Shown here piece after piece: positions 48,300 through 62,029 of a stretch of 64,000 bases of DNA. Numbering within the stretch: the stretch's first letter is position 1; the number at the start of each line of letters is the position of its first letter. Source of the DNA: Loxodes magnus (lineage: Eukaryota > Ciliophora > Karyorelictea > Loxodida > Loxodidae); the NCBI GenBank assembly GCA_946699065.1, contig CAMPDV010001200.1, forward strand, positions 1-64,000. Reading direction: 5' to 3'. The position numbers and the translations under genes were made by a program. Under the pieces are notes generated by a model, which saw only the letters and a program-made list of their open reading frames with translations, did not search any database and was not told the DNA's origin.

Positions 48300-49460
48300 T
48301 TTATCTTAGATATTAAAAAGTATTAAGCTAATTTAATTTATAATGATATGTTTATAAATGAAAGGTTTGCATCTTAATTAGGTATATAAAGATAATTACT
48401 TTAAGGAAGTATAATTTTAATTAGTTTTAGCTTGTTTATTTTTATAATATAAAGGTTTACTAAAGATTTAGCGGACTAAATTGTAATTGTATATGCTTTT
48501 AATTAAACTGATTATCTTATTTATTTGAATCTTTTATTTTCTAATTTTCTTAAAGTTTCTTTATTAATTAAATATTACTAAAAGAATAATTTGGAACTAT
48601 CATAGAATCTAAGTGTGCTAGATTATTTTAAGATATGAGAGTTGTAATTTACTTTTATTTGGATTTTATTAATAAATTTAGATTTTTAACAGTAGCCAGG
48701 TGATCTTAGCTGATATTATCCTTGAGTATTAATAGAAATGGAATTTGTTATATGCTAATCTTATTTGAATACTTACTAATAGATCTAGCAATCCAATAGT
48801 TCTAAGTATTTCAATTTATAGGCTTTGAAATTTCTTCTATCTGCTAATTAATTTTAAGGTTTATTACTTACTAGTGTTGCTGATTTGGTATTTTTAGGGT
48901 TAAATTAAGGAAGGTTTTGAATGGCAAATAATAAGGTATTAATTTGAAATAAGTTAAGCTAAAGTTACTTTATATGATAGAGTGTATCTTAAGGTATTAA
49001 ATAGATAAATATACAAATCTATTATACTAAATAAAAATCTAAATATATCATTCCTTTCTTCCTTCACTCTATACTACAACATTCCTTAAGAAGAAGGCAT
49101 ATGATTTGAGTATGCTAGACATGCAAATATAAAGTTAGGTAGTATCTTATGAATAGATAATAGTATATTATGAAGGAGTTAATGGATTAGTATCTTTAGT
49201 TATTCATAAGATTAGCTATTATTACTATAACTAAAAGTATAAATAGATGCCCCTTTTCTTTATTGATAATGCTATTTTATAAAATATAGCTTTCCAATCT
49301 TTAGACAATCATAAAAAGTATAAAGGCAATTCCCTTTTGTGAAGAATGTTCTTAATCTAGAGATATCTGGTACAAATGCTCTAAATTTTTCATACTGAGA
49401 TGGAAATTCTTGAATTTTAGGTACTTCATACAATTCATTTTGTGTTTCTTGTAGCAATTA
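48300..49460 (-). CDS. Candidate coding region, unrecognised
   Basis: It may belong to the same gene as 47440-48095. The best segments are QNELYEVPKIQEFPSQYEKF and ISRLRTFFTKGNCLYTF at 49270-49450, and ISKPINWNTQNYWIARSISK near 48800. A GTAAGT...AG stretch of 20 bases (about 49448-49467) just before the first segment could be a very short intron, as in some ciliates. That is a guess. No domain was recognised. Confidence 0.35.
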
Positions 49461-49514
49461 AACTTACCTTTCATGCTAATAAGGTAAAAAACTAACCAGC
49501 TAAATATGCGAAGA

Positions 49515-49815
49515 TTAATGTATAGACTAAGAATAAGATTATAATTAAGATGGAGTTTGTTTACCCTGCGATTAGTAGTTTAGTTTTTGTGAAAGATGCA
49601 ATTATAAATTTTGCTTATAATGCAGAGTAGGTTATTTCCTTTATTAGTAATCATGCATTAATGCTAAGAAGCTATTAAAATTGTTCAGAATACTCTTAGG
49701 ATGGAAAAGAGTGTATTGGGTGTGAAAACACTTAATTGAAGTTAGCAAATAAATCCTGTTAGTAGAGTTTTGTAGAAACAGAATAAGATTACGATTAAGA
49801 TGGGGTGAGTAAATC
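49515..49815 (+). repeat. Local direct duplication
   Basis: AATAAGATTATAATTAAGAT near 49532 recurs as AATAAGATTACGATTAAGAT near 49782, each followed by a GGG/GGAGT-rich stretch and TTTACCC or AAATCAC. It is a small diverged duplication about 250 bp apart. Confidence 0.45.
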
Positions 49816-49869
49816 ACATATAGAAGAAAACCCAATGATAAAAATATATTCGAATTTAACAAATGAAGG

Positions 49870-52800
49870 ATGATGGAAAGACTGAAAAAAGAATTAGAAG
49901 AATGTTAAGAGAAATAAATTTATAGGATAAGACTTGAAGGAATATGGAACTGATCATAGAATTTTTCTAATATGCCATGAAAGATTTTAATTTTATCCTT
50001 TCTTTTCCAATAATTTCAAAGAGAAAAAAATAATGATATAGAAGATGATTATTAATAATTAATATATAACAAAAAATTAATTATTTATAATAAATTTATA
50101 TTAAATTCCTAGTCTTAAAATTAAGATTTTATAATTTATTTAATTTAAAAAGTTATTTAAGGATCATAATATTGTTAAATTTAGTTAAATATTTTATAAT
50201 GCTTAACTAATAAAAATAGTAATATAAACAATTTTATAGTTAGAGTGTATAAAGCTTATTTATTTTCAAGATATTTTAGATAAATAGAAATAGATTATTT
50301 TCATAAATAAATTAAAAATTTGATAAAAGATATTCATATTTCTTGATATTTTATGGGTAATACATTGTCTTAAATAGTTTAATAATTATTTCTCAATTTT
50401 TTTACTTTTCATAGTTAATAAATAGCTCTATAAAATAAAAGCTTTTTACATTTTTTTATTAAGTCAATAGGTACTCATTAATTATTTTATTTTATCTTAA
50501 TATTATTTATTTAAAATGTTCGTTAATTATGAAATTCACTAAATATAATAATTTTTTAAAAAATCAAAAAGAACATAATATTCTATTGAGTATTAAGCAC
50601 ATACTACGATTTAATTTTAGGTTTTTAAAGAAATTAAATGATTTTTACATTTTAGAAAATTGATTTTTTAAATAAAGAAAGTACACATACAAATTCATAT
50701 CTAATAGACAACAAATTTAGTATGATATTTTTTCCTTAATATCTATGCTAAAAGAAATAAAGGAAATAAATTAAATTTCAATAATTTTGCTAATAAATTA
50801 AATAGTGAAAAAAATTAAAGAAGAATAAAAATAAAAAAAACTAAAAAGAACTTAAATTCGCAAATTAAGTGTTATGATAAAATTAATAAAAATAAGCTAA
50901 TATATTCCTTTTATTTATTAATTATTAGATAAAATTAATTAGACTAAGAAGAAAATATTGGACAAATATTTTTAGAACCTAATAATTAGATAATGAGAAA
51001 AGAATATTAATGAAATTTAAAATATTCTATTAAATTTAATAAAAAAAGAAGACCAAAACTATTTAATGAAGCAATATTCCAAACCAACCTAAACATGATA
51101 TAGCCACATTAAAATTACTAAATAATTTGATTATATCCTTTATTTTTTATCTAAAATCCTTTAGAGATATGAGTTTATTTAATTAGATTATATTTTTGTT
51201 ATTAAAATAAACTAAATCATTAAAGCTTTTTATGATTACTTAAAATAAGGCTGTTTTGCAAGCAAGTTAGTTGTCTAAAATAAAATTAAAAAACTAACAA
51301 TCTCCCCTAATTCTTTAAATACCTGAAATTTATTTTGAATAAGCAAAGAATTAGTTTAGATTTAAGAATGGAATGCTTATATTTTTAATTAATTTATTTA
51401 ATTTTTAAATGAAGAAAGCTTTAGCAGTCCATTTATTCAAATATACACTTATATACAAAAAAAAAAAAAATTGATTTAAGTTAAAAACTATAAGAATAAT
51501 TTATTTTTTGTCATAATAAGTTTTTATTTGCTTAGCTATATAAAATTATTAATTAAATATAAGGATTTTATAAAGTAGGGATAATAGTAAATATAAAGCT
51601 TAATAGACTTTGATGAAATAAATAAAATATATAAATATGCTAATAATAATCTCTTTAGTTTTGAGATTTAAGTATCTCTTGTCTTTTAAATACATTTAAG
51701 TAATAAGATAGAATATTTACTTTTAAGAAGATTTAATACTAATAAAGTTAGTAAACTAAAGAAAGCCACATATAAATAATAATAATAGCCTTTTTATTAA
51801 TAAATCTATCTTAAATATATTTAAGATATTCACAATAATTAAGCATTTTAAATATTTGGGATTAAATCTAGAATTATACTTAGCTATTAAATCATATCAT
51901 AAAAAGAAATTTTTAACTTAAACCTAAAAATTATAAATATATATCATTACTGCTGCTATTGAAAAAGATAAAAAACCAATTTAATTAAAAATATAAAAGC
52001 ATAGAGTTAATCTATTAAATCAAACGATATGAAATAATTTATCTTCCAAAATATAAACTTTAAGTAAGTTAATTATCGTATAAGCATAAAATAAATTCCT
52101 TTTTATTCTCTCATTTATTAAGTTTACAAAATAGTTGTATATTATTATTCTCATATTAAAAGCCTATAAATATTGTTAATAAATAAAGTGCACTATTAGA
52201 ACTTTTAAGCATTGGAATTAGTTAATTTAGAAAAACGAATACTAAAGCTCTAAATTTAAACCCATGTAATTAATTATGTATCTTTTATTTTTAGATTATA
52301 AAAAGCTTTTTTCTACCTATGTCTAAAAATTTTAAACAAATACCTAAATACTTTTAACTTCTTAAATATACAACTCTATAGTCTCTTAAATTAAATATAT
52401 TTAGTATTAAAATTAAAAATACAATTTCATTTTTTCTATTTAATACACTAAATATTAAAACTCTAAAATATAAATAAATTTAATTAAAAACTTTATACAA
52501 ATAACTAACATACACTTTCAATCATCTGCCAATACTATTTCATTATACCATTTTTATCTTATAATAGCCTGTTGTATATAATATTTAAGATAAAGATAGA
52601 AAACTCTATTTTTAGAATTTAAATAATAATTTGAACATCAATTAAAAAATACATAAAGGTTAAGTCAAAATAAATACATTTCCCAAGAATTTAACCCCTT
52701 TTATAAGACTAATTAAAATTAAAAGTTTAAAGGATTAAAATTCTAAATAACTTATTACAGTTCTTTAAAATTTCTATTTGCTAGCTTCTATATTTAACTA

Positions 52801-55590
52801 TTGCTATAGATTATTATATGAAAGTTATTAATAGAAAAGTATTGTGATAACTTAATAAATGAGAATCTAAAATTAACTTTAAAAAATGAAATATAAGAAA
52901 ATTGAATAAAAAAGTTTTATGCTTTTTTAAAGCTTTATTTATTTTATAAGCATTTAGTATAATTATTAAGGAAAGAAAATTGTAGATAAAGAGTATATTA
53001 ATGATATCATTATTAAATCCATTTAAATACACTCAAAGGATTTATTTTTATAAAAGTAATTTATTAATTAAAAAGCATAAAAATTAGAAAATTTATTATT
53101 AAATTTATCTTAAGTCAAAGTAAATCTTCTCATAAGATATAAAATATGCTAAATATCATAGCAATTTTTGTTTATTTAGGAAACAAACAAATTCTAAAAT
53201 TAAAAATAATTTAGAGCTTATATAAAACTTATATATCCTAAATAAAAATTTATTAAAAATAAGCATTATTAATTTAGATAAACAACCAACATAAAGTTTT
53301 TAATTAAAATTGGCAATTAAATATCTATAAACAACTTTTCTTAAATTAATTAATTACAATCTCATATCTTTAAGATTATAAATTAAATCATAACCCCTTT
53401 TATAAAAATTTGGAATTTTTGGTTTAAATGAAATCTTTTTTTATTATTTTCGCTTAAAAAATGTATTTTAGTAATAAACAAATAATAATAAATTCATGGA
53501 ATTTCATTGTAAAGCAAATATATAAAGAAATTATTAATTTTTTCTAAAGCTTTTCTACTAAAGTTAATATAATTTTTAATAATTTAAAAGACTAAAATAA
53601 AGATAAACAATTAAAGTAGATATAATTGACTTATGGAAAAAAAGGTAAAAACCATACAAAATTATAATATAAAAGAAATGTAACAAGTAACTTAATAATA
53701 ATAAGAAAAATAAATTATGGTATATTAATAAAAGGAAATACTAGCAACATGATTTATTTATTTTATAATATTTGCTTATTATTTCCACACTCTTAGTTTA
53801 AAATTTAAGTCCTTTAAATTTAATAAAAACATTATACATAATAAATATAATTTCTTTTATACACTGACTACATAATATTCTTTAATTAAATTAAAAAGGA
53901 AAATAATTATGTTTACCCATATATTAAAGGTTGATTCTAATTTAAAGGCTTAAATTATAAAGGCGTATAAAAGAAAAAAGTATATTCGCTTAAGAATTTT
54001 ATTTTAGAATGTTTTATTAGAAAATGATACAGCCATATAATTAATAATTTTTAAGTTATTAATTAATTATTAAGATTCAACTAAACTTCAATGTCCTTTT
54101 AATTCTTAAAACTTAATAGAACTAATAAAGAACTATCATTATATTCATTTATTGCTTTTTTATTTTCTCATATTTCTAATTTTTGTTCGAGCAATATTTT
54201 TCAGAATATTATCAAGAAAAGAATAACTAAAAAAAAGAAAAAGGATTTTGATGCTTACTATTATAAATATTGTGAGCTAGAGAAGTTTTAAAGGAAAATT
54301 TTATTAAAAATAAAATCAACTTAATATTTTTAAAGCTTTTTTTCATATAGCTCTCTCTTAATGCACTAATAGACAAAAATAAATAATTATTTCACTATTA
54401 ATTATAGATTAATAATTAAGGACTTAAAAATCCTAATAAATTTTTTTAATATTTATTTAAAATTTAAAAGCATTAATATTTCCAACCATTCAAGCTAGTT
54501 TTAAAGAACTCTAGCTCATTCAGCAAATTTAATAAAATTTAAATTAATTATATAATTTAAAAACTATTAGCCAAATTAATTAGCAGTCTAGAAATCCTTA
54601 TATTTTTATTTTAAATGTCTAAAAGAACTAAGATATTCATAATAAATAAGGATAAATTTATTATTTATGCTTTATGAAAGAGCTGCAAAAATTCTAATTT
54701 TTTCTAGTTTACTTTTCTATTTCCTTTAAATTAAAACTCATTAGTTATGTCTATTTTATCTTTGATCTGTTTAATATTTATATTTTGATTTCATGAATAT
54801 AAATTTTACATGTTGATATTAATTAATTTTTAGCTTCAAATATTCAAACAAAATTCTGATTTTCGAAATGGATTTTAAGCTAAGATAATTTTTTTTATAT
54901 CTATAAAGAAGCAAATTTTTTTATTTTTAGGTGCTATATATATTTAAACTTAATAAATTATATAAGTGTATGAGATGTATAAGCAATTTTATTTATTTAA
55001 CATAAAGAAGCAATGTTCTCTTTTAAAATTATGACAAGGAACTTATAATAATTATTCAGTATATAATTATTTAAACTTATTATATATAATGATGCTAATA
55101 TTATGATTATGATTATATCAATAAAAAATCATTATTTACAACTCTTAACAGAACTAAAATAAGCCTAAGTTAAATAAAGATATTTTAGTATTTTTATTTA
55201 TTATTTTTGCTTTTAATTTCTTTATATTTTTTTATAAGGCTTAAGTTTAGAATAGACAAACCTTTCTAATAATTTTTGTCTTAACTTTAATAATAAATAA
55301 ATTATTATGCATCTTTTCTTAAATCTGCTATATTTATTGATTACAGCAAAATTTATTTTTAAAATCCTTAACTTTATAGCTCATATTTGCTTTAAATTTT
55401 TTTAAAACTAAAATAATTAAATTTATTAAGAAATATCCTTTTTTTAATTTTATGAAGCATATTTAGATTAAATTAGTTAGTTTAGGGACTAGAATCATTA
55501 TTTTATTCATTTTTATCTTTTTGGATATAAAATTATTTAAAGCCAAAACTATATCAGATGTTGGCAATAATTATAACCTAATTTTTATAA
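49870..55590. other. A+T-rich DNA, no recognised feature
   Basis: The longest near-featureless stretch: very low G+C, little strand skew, many A or T runs (for example 13 A at 51459-51471). It may hide small exons that cannot be told from background without stop codons. Confidence 0.45.
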
Positions 55591-55599
55591 GATTTGTTT

Positions 55600-57100
55600 A
55601 CCTTTATTAATTATTCATTTATAAATTTATATCTCTTCTTCCTTTAATTTATTCGACAATGTCAAATCCTGCGTTATTTTGTAATTCTCTTTGAGTTTTA
55701 GTTAGTTGGAAGTATTTCATTATTTATATTATATTTTGGCCTTTTTACTCTCTATTAGACTTAAAATTTCATAATTCTTAAATAGTAATTGACTCTATCT
55801 TTTGACTTACTAGCTTAATTTTGTCACCATATAATTCTAAGTTGTTTATATATCTGAATCCTATAACGTATTTTTGAGGAGGCATAAAAATAAAAACATA
55901 ATAATAATTTTAAATTGAGATAACCATTTATCTTTATTACATAAATTTGAAAAATATCATATTTTAGAAACTTTTTACCTTCTAAAATATAAAAAAGAAA
56001 AATAATTAAATCAAAATAAAAATTTATTTGATATAGTTTAATAATGTTTCTGTATTTATAAATTTTTTTCAAATATTGTTCCAATTGTTTTCGACTTTAA
56101 AACCCAAATATAATGATTCTTAAATAAAAGAACCTTAAAATATTTAAAGTTTAAATAGAAAAAAAATTTTAAATTATTTTATTTTGAATTATCTTTAATT
56201 TTTTCTATTTTTTCTATGAAAATTGTAAGAAATCGGAAAAGCATTATCTTATTCTGTTTTTAATTATTTACCTGAATTATATAAGCATTAATTCCTATAT
56301 TCTTTTATAAATTTAAATTGAGAAATCTCTTTTAAATGTGTAACTAAGTTTTAGATAAAAATGCTCTTTTATAGTTTTTAGTTATTTTTATTTGATAAAT
56401 TTTATTATATCAATTGATGAATTTAATTAAAGGATTTACTAGTATTTATTTCTACTAAAATTTAAATTCAGCTAGCTATTTTTATTTATTTGTCTTAAAG
56501 ATATTAACTTTAAAATATTTTAATTGTCTCATTTATCTAGAATTTATTATACAATTAATAAAGCTCAAAAATTTTTTAAATGTGATTATCATTTTAAATT
56601 AATGCAGAGATAAATTAAATTTTTTATTTAAGTAGTTCTCCTGATTGCTAAGAATTTATATCTTGGTCGTCTATCTCTTCTAAATTTTTCTTCTTTAAAT
56701 AGTCCTTTTTGTATAAATATATTTTGAAATTTTTTTTCATATAACTTAATATTTTATTTGTGAAGATCATTTTAAAATTTATGGAGATTGTATAACTTCT
56801 AAAATTATTATTTTTTAATTTTAATTTGCATAATTGTTTTATTTAGCATAAAAAAGAAATGTTTCAACTTTATTAAATTTTATAATTTTTTATTTTAATG
56901 CTTTACTATATTTCTTTCAATCTAAATTCTCTAAACTTGAGGATTTGTTTCTTGCTTAAAAAATTAATAGCTATTTAAATTCTGCTGATTAAAAATAATT
57001 TATGCTTTAAATTGTTTAAAAAATATTGTAAACTGTATATCTCCTTCATTAACTTTTGCATTAAGGATTGGATTGTAAGTTTATTTAGAAATTATTTTTC
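55600..57100 (-). CDS. Candidate coding region, unrecognised
   Basis: The + strand is T-rich and the - strand gives protein-like segments: MPPQKYVIGFRYINNLELYG and DKIKLVSQKIESITIQEL (near 55750-55890), LTKTQRELQNNAGFDIVEQ (near 55650-55710), YILEGKKFLKYDIFQIYVIK (near 55920-55990) and YLKKKNLEEIDDQDINSQQS (near 56640-56710). They are in more than one frame, so short introns or decay are needed. No family was recognised. Confidence 0.35.
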
Positions 57101-57109
57101 TATTAATTT

Positions 57110-59060
57110 GAGAAAAATACAAATTTTTTCATAAAATTTAGCTTTATAATTTGAACTTTAAGTTTTTTAATTAATTTAATATGACTTAAATAATAGTAAT
57201 ACTCATTTATTGGATAAGGAGTTTATATTAATTATAACTACACACATTTCTTAATTATCAAACTCTAAATTACGTAAAAACTTTACTTAATCTATAAAGA
57301 TAAAGCTATACAACATATTTTCTTTGTATGCAAATGCTTTATTAATATAATTCAACTTTTACTTTTTGAGTTGATTGATTTAAAAGATAATTATTAAAAT
57401 AAATCTCAGAGATACATTAAAAATTTATATTATATAATCTAAAATTTTAGATTTTTATTCTTAGCTATAAATCCTTAATTTATTACATGCTATCAAACTA
57501 AAAAATACAATTTTCATAATTTTTATTTAATTTTACCTATATTTTTTATAACTTTTAACTAAATAAATAAAAAACTCTTAAAATGTATATAATTAGCAAT
57601 GAATAGATAAGCTATTACTTTAATTTTTTTTATAATATTTATTATTTTCTTTATTTTTTGTTAGTTATTATTTTATCTCTTATTTTTAATTTATAATCAT
57701 TATCTTCTCTAACTTTCTCAGTCTATTTATAAAATTTTATAGTAACTATAGATAAAATTTTATATATGAAATTTACATTTTAATTATGTTTTACTCTAAT
57801 TTTAGATAATTTAAAGAAATAAGTGTATATTTAAAAATAAATTTTATACTTTATTAAACATTTATTAGACACTATTAAAACATAGTAGACTTCTATCTCA
57901 CTTTATAAATTTTCTAAATCGATTCTCAACAATGAAAGCTATCTGTCATCTAAATAAAAGAATAAGCAAATCTATCTATTATTTTAATTCCTGTTATGTT
58001 GTATCCTAATTATTCCTCCAATTATAATAAAAGGCTTTGAGGTACTATAAAATTTAGTCTGTAACAGGAATTTTGGTGTAGCTTATTTCATTTATCATTC
58101 TGTATGTTAATTTCCTTTTATCTGTATGTTTTTTATTTTACATCTATGAATAAACGAATGTTTTGCTTATTTTTATTAGTTTTAATATAAGCAGGAAATT
58201 ATAAATAAAAATTTAAGAATATTATTTTAGTTTATTATTTAATTTATATTAATTAAAAACTTAGATATTCTAAATTTTAATAATTTCTTTATCTAAAAAA
58301 ATATAAAAAATAAGGTATAATTCGCTCTTAAAAGCCTTTAATTAGAAATTAATAAAAAAAGAGAGTTTGAGTAATTTATTTTATATAAAGACAATATAAT
58401 TTGTGATTCTAAGCTTTTCTTAATTTATCTAATTGGGATCGACTAATTTTAGTTTAAATTTTAGATTTTGATTTATTTAAAAAATTAATGTATTTAGAAA
58501 ATAAATTAATATAATTATAAATAATTTTATAAGTCAATAATTTCTTAAGAGTTTATAAAAGGAATAACGATGGTTCTAGTTATAAATAAAAAATTTTAAA
58601 TATTTATGAAGCTTTATGATTTTTTTTGATTTATATTATAAATTTTTCACTTTAGCATTATTAAAATTTTATATTACTGATAAAAACAATTAATTTTAAA
58701 ATATGTGCTCAAAATTTATGCTATAATGAAATAATTATATAAATTAAACAAATAAATAGTTAAAATTACTTTATACTATTAAATATTGTTCTTAGTAATA
58801 AAATGCTAAATTAAAGTTATTTCATATTGTAAGGTTTTATAATTTTTTTAAGAATAAAAATAAACATTTTATTAATTAAAAAAGAGAAACAATTTTATTG
58901 CAAATTGTAACTTAAGTGCTATATATGCATCATCTTGTAATTTATTATTAAAACTTATAATATACCAGAATAATAAGCATTTTTCAAAAAATTAAAATTA
59001 TATTAGCTTAGCATTTTAATTAAAAAAATATTTTGGTATTATATATTCACGTTAATGTAA
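57110..59060. other. A+T-rich DNA, no recognised feature
   Basis: No homology, RNA or repeat family was recognised. Confidence 0.4.
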
Positions 59061-59071
59061 TAAAATAAAAA

Positions 59072-60015
59072 ATGGAAGAATTCAAAAAGGTTTCTACACC
59101 ACCTCCAAAAAGTTTAAGAGGAAACCTGATTCCAATATTATATAGTCTTCTTTCCCTTAGCCCTAACCGTTTTCTTAAACTTAATAACTTGGAGAACAGA
59201 AACAAGCTCAGAAGACAGCACATGCAACAACTTCGACCTCATAAGAGAAACCAAAGAACCAGATGAAGTTTGCTCTTCACTAGGAGTCTCAGAATTTAAT
59301 CCTTCTGACCAGATGGGTATGGAACAGCTCATCCAAGTTGTACTAAACGTCCAGGAAGAGGTCAAGAGACTAAAGAAGGACAACGACAAGCTAATGGAGA
59401 ATCTGAGCAAGCAAGAGGAAATCGTGTCAAGAATTAGGTCTTAAGAAAAGGAATTAAGTGCATTTTGGAACATATCACAGAGTCAAAACTACTAATCCTA
59501 AAATTAGCAATAGAAACAGACGGAGTTGAGCAGCAAGCTTGGAGAAATAGAAGAGAAACTGCAACAGCAAATGAAACTTAATGAGCAAAGAGGTGATACA
59601 ATGCTGATAGAGGTAATTGACAAGAAGAAGGCTAAGCCAATCAAAGTAGTTAAAAGGTGCTACTATTGTAATTCAGAGAAACACCTATGAAGAAGATGTG
59701 GATAATTCCTAAACTTTAAGAACCAGTATTGGAGAAAATAAAGGAAATAGCAAGCGTAGCAAAAGAAAAAGAGACAATTATAACATAGGAAAATTAGAGA
59801 GAGACTATTCATGAACTAGCTTGGAAATATTTATAGGAAGGAACTTTTGCTTAACGGAAGACATAGTTAGAGATAACAAGAGCAAGTGGGTGGGAGAAGA
59901 GTAGAGATTTATAGGCCCTTTTTTAATCCTGGAGCAATCTGGGACCGGCATGAAGAGGTGAAAATCCTCGAAATTTGCCAAATTTAACTATTTTAATAAT
60001 AATAATAATAGAGAA
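59072..60015 (+). mobile_element. ORF1-type retroelement copy (coiled coil + CCHC)
   Basis: An ATG after an A run at 59072 starts a short frame. The main coiled-coil frame begins slightly downstream in another phase (one break). It reads PSDQMGMEQLIQVVLNVQEE, a long Glu/Lys/Gln coiled coil and the knuckle CYYCNSEKHLWRRC at 59659-59700 (C-X2-C-X4-H-X4-C, Trp = TGA), then a basic tail. A G+C-richer 3' part follows (about 59905-59980), and a (TAA)n run ends it at about 59991-60012. It contains no endonuclease or reverse transcriptase. It belongs to the same subfamily as the copy at 8.2 kb. No target duplication was found. Confidence 0.75.
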
Positions 60016-60019
60016 AATA

Positions 60020-60480
60020 GAATAAAGCTAGCAAAATTACAACTTCAAATGGAGATAAGAAAGCATAAAAGTGATCCAATGCTGATTGAGGAAGAAATTA
60101 TCAGAAAGCCTTAAAGAAAATAGAGGTAAATAAAGATTAACAAAAAAATACTTTTTTTGTGGAAGCTTGTGACATTTATATCGGAAATGTAAGAAATTCT
60201 AGCAGAAAAAACTGAACTATTGGATCCAAGAAAAACGAAGAAAGAATCAAGAAGAAGCAAGATTAAATCGAATCTATTGCAGTTCAAGTGGATAAATTTA
60301 TAAATTCAAGAAAGATGCGATAAGACAAGACAAGAGCAGGAAAGGAGAGGAAGGTTAACATGGAAAATTCCGAGTTCTAATCTCGCTAAAATTTTCGCTG
60401 CCAAACAGTTCTATTTAACAGCAGGGAGTATGAACTGCTGTCTTCCGGATGGGGTTGAAATATCTAAAAAAGGAAAACTC
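60020..60480 (+). mobile_element. Second, 5'-truncated ORF1-type copy in tandem
   Basis: It starts directly after the (TAA)n tail of the previous copy. A short coiled coil leads to the knuckle region YFFCGSLWHLYRKC near 60148-60190 (first Cys replaced by Tyr/Phe; Trp = TGA). The 3' part holds an ACAGCAG/CTGCTGT hairpin near 60418-60442. Insertion of one copy into the tail of another is common for retroelements with simple-repeat tails. Confidence 0.65.
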
Positions 60481-60489
60481 AAATTTATA

Positions 60490-61214
60490 TATTATTATTG
60501 TTCAAGTCAATATTTTATTTAAAGGTTTAAAAAATAAAAATTAATTTTAAACATAAACTAATATACAAAGACTAAGTTAACTATTAAAATTAAAATTATT
60601 ATATTTATTTAATTATGTTTAAGCATTTCCAATTCTTCATTAAAAATTTTTACTAATATTAATTTAATAAAATAATCCTTATCTCATAACTTAACACTTG
60701 CTAATTTAAAAATTAAAATAAAACCATAAAATGTAAAATTAATATCAATTATTAAGATTATAGATGCTTATAAATAAATTTATTTTATAATTATATTTAT
60801 TTAAAAATATTAAAAATATTAAAAATAAATAAACTTTTGTTAACTTGAGAAAAGTAAAGAAAAAATATTTGTATAATACAGCTTTTATTAATTTTAACTT
60901 TATTCTATAAACTAATTTGTTTTATCATTAAATTAAATAAAATTTATTACACTCATAACTTTAAATAAAATGTAATAAAAATAGATAAATTATTTAAAAA
61001 GTATATTTAAATAACTATATTAGCAATATAATATAATTAATTTAATAAAGGTATAAGTATATTAATTAAATCTTAGAATTTAGTTAATAAAATATTTACA
61101 ATAACTAGTGAATATATAAGCTAATATTCTATTTAAACATTTACTTTTTATTATTTATGCATAAATAAAAACTTTAAAATTTATTAGATTAAAGAATATT
61201 AATTATTATTTTAG
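60490..61214. other. A+T-rich DNA upstream of the Myb gene
   Basis: No feature was recognised. It ends in TTATTATTTTAG at 61203-61214, a likely splice acceptor, so an upstream exon of the Myb gene may lie further left. Confidence 0.35.
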
Positions 61215-62019
61215 GATGATAGAAGGAATATTAATTAGAAAATTAAAAAATAAGTTGATTAAGATTATTCAATTAGTGATATTATAAGAGTATTAAATGA
61301 TTGGTATCTTAAATTAATATAAAGTTAAGATAAAATAACTAATAAAGATAACTAAGTTTATGAGGAATATCTAATTACTTTAGTTTAAACTATAAATAGA
61401 TAAATTTTGGTAGTTAGTTTTTATCTTTATAAGAATAGTTGAAATGCTTATACATTTAAAGTATAACTATTTAATTTAGTTTTATTTAATTTAAAACTTT
61501 AGTTTAAATTAATTATTTAATTTTATTTAAATAATCTAAAATTAGAATATTAAAAACTTAAAACAGCTTGTAGATTAATGGTTGTATGAAGAAGATTAGT
61601 TTGTCATTGACAAAATGAAACTTCGCAACTTCTATTATAGATGGACTAAAATAGCTAGACATCTCAATAAGAATATACACTAAGGAGAAATTATAAAGAC
61701 AGAAAAACAAATAAAGCGAAGATGATTATATGTACTTAAACCATTATTAGCCGATGAATGGAATAGAAATTAAGCAATGCTTTTTGTTAAAATATCATAA
61801 AAGTATTATAATTCAAGTCGTAGATATTGGATCAAACTAAAGAAAGAGTTAAAGCCTTATTCTTACAAAATGTTAAAGTATAAATATAAATAATATCAGA
61901 CAATGGGAGAAGCTAAATTCATAATTAGTCATAAGACTGTTGAAATAAATAAAGAAGTAGTTTCAGACTATGTCGATTGTGTGAGTATGTTGTGCAAACA
62001 ACTAGAAAATTTAGTATGA
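61215..62019 (+). CDS. Myb/SANT-domain DNA-binding protein, two visible exons
   Basis: Exon 61215-61460 (82 codons, for example DYSISDIIRVLNDWYLKLI) and exon 61567-62019 (151 codons to TGA 62017-62019) join in phase across a GT...ACAG intron of 106 bases. The second exon holds a Myb repeat: QWLYEEDQFVIDKMK, then RWTKIARHLNKN, then KTEKQIKRRWLYVLKPLL, where the invariant Trp of RRW is TGA at 61723-61725. A second repeat-like unit follows (AMLFVKISQKYYNSSRRYW, then IKLKKELKPYS). TAA/TAG stand for Gln. Myb repeats bind DNA as helix-turn-helix units, so this is probably a nuclear transcription or chromatin factor. The start codon was not found; a 5' exon is probably missing. The splice sites are inferred. 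Confidence 0.72.
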
Positions 62020-62029
62020 AAAATTTTTT

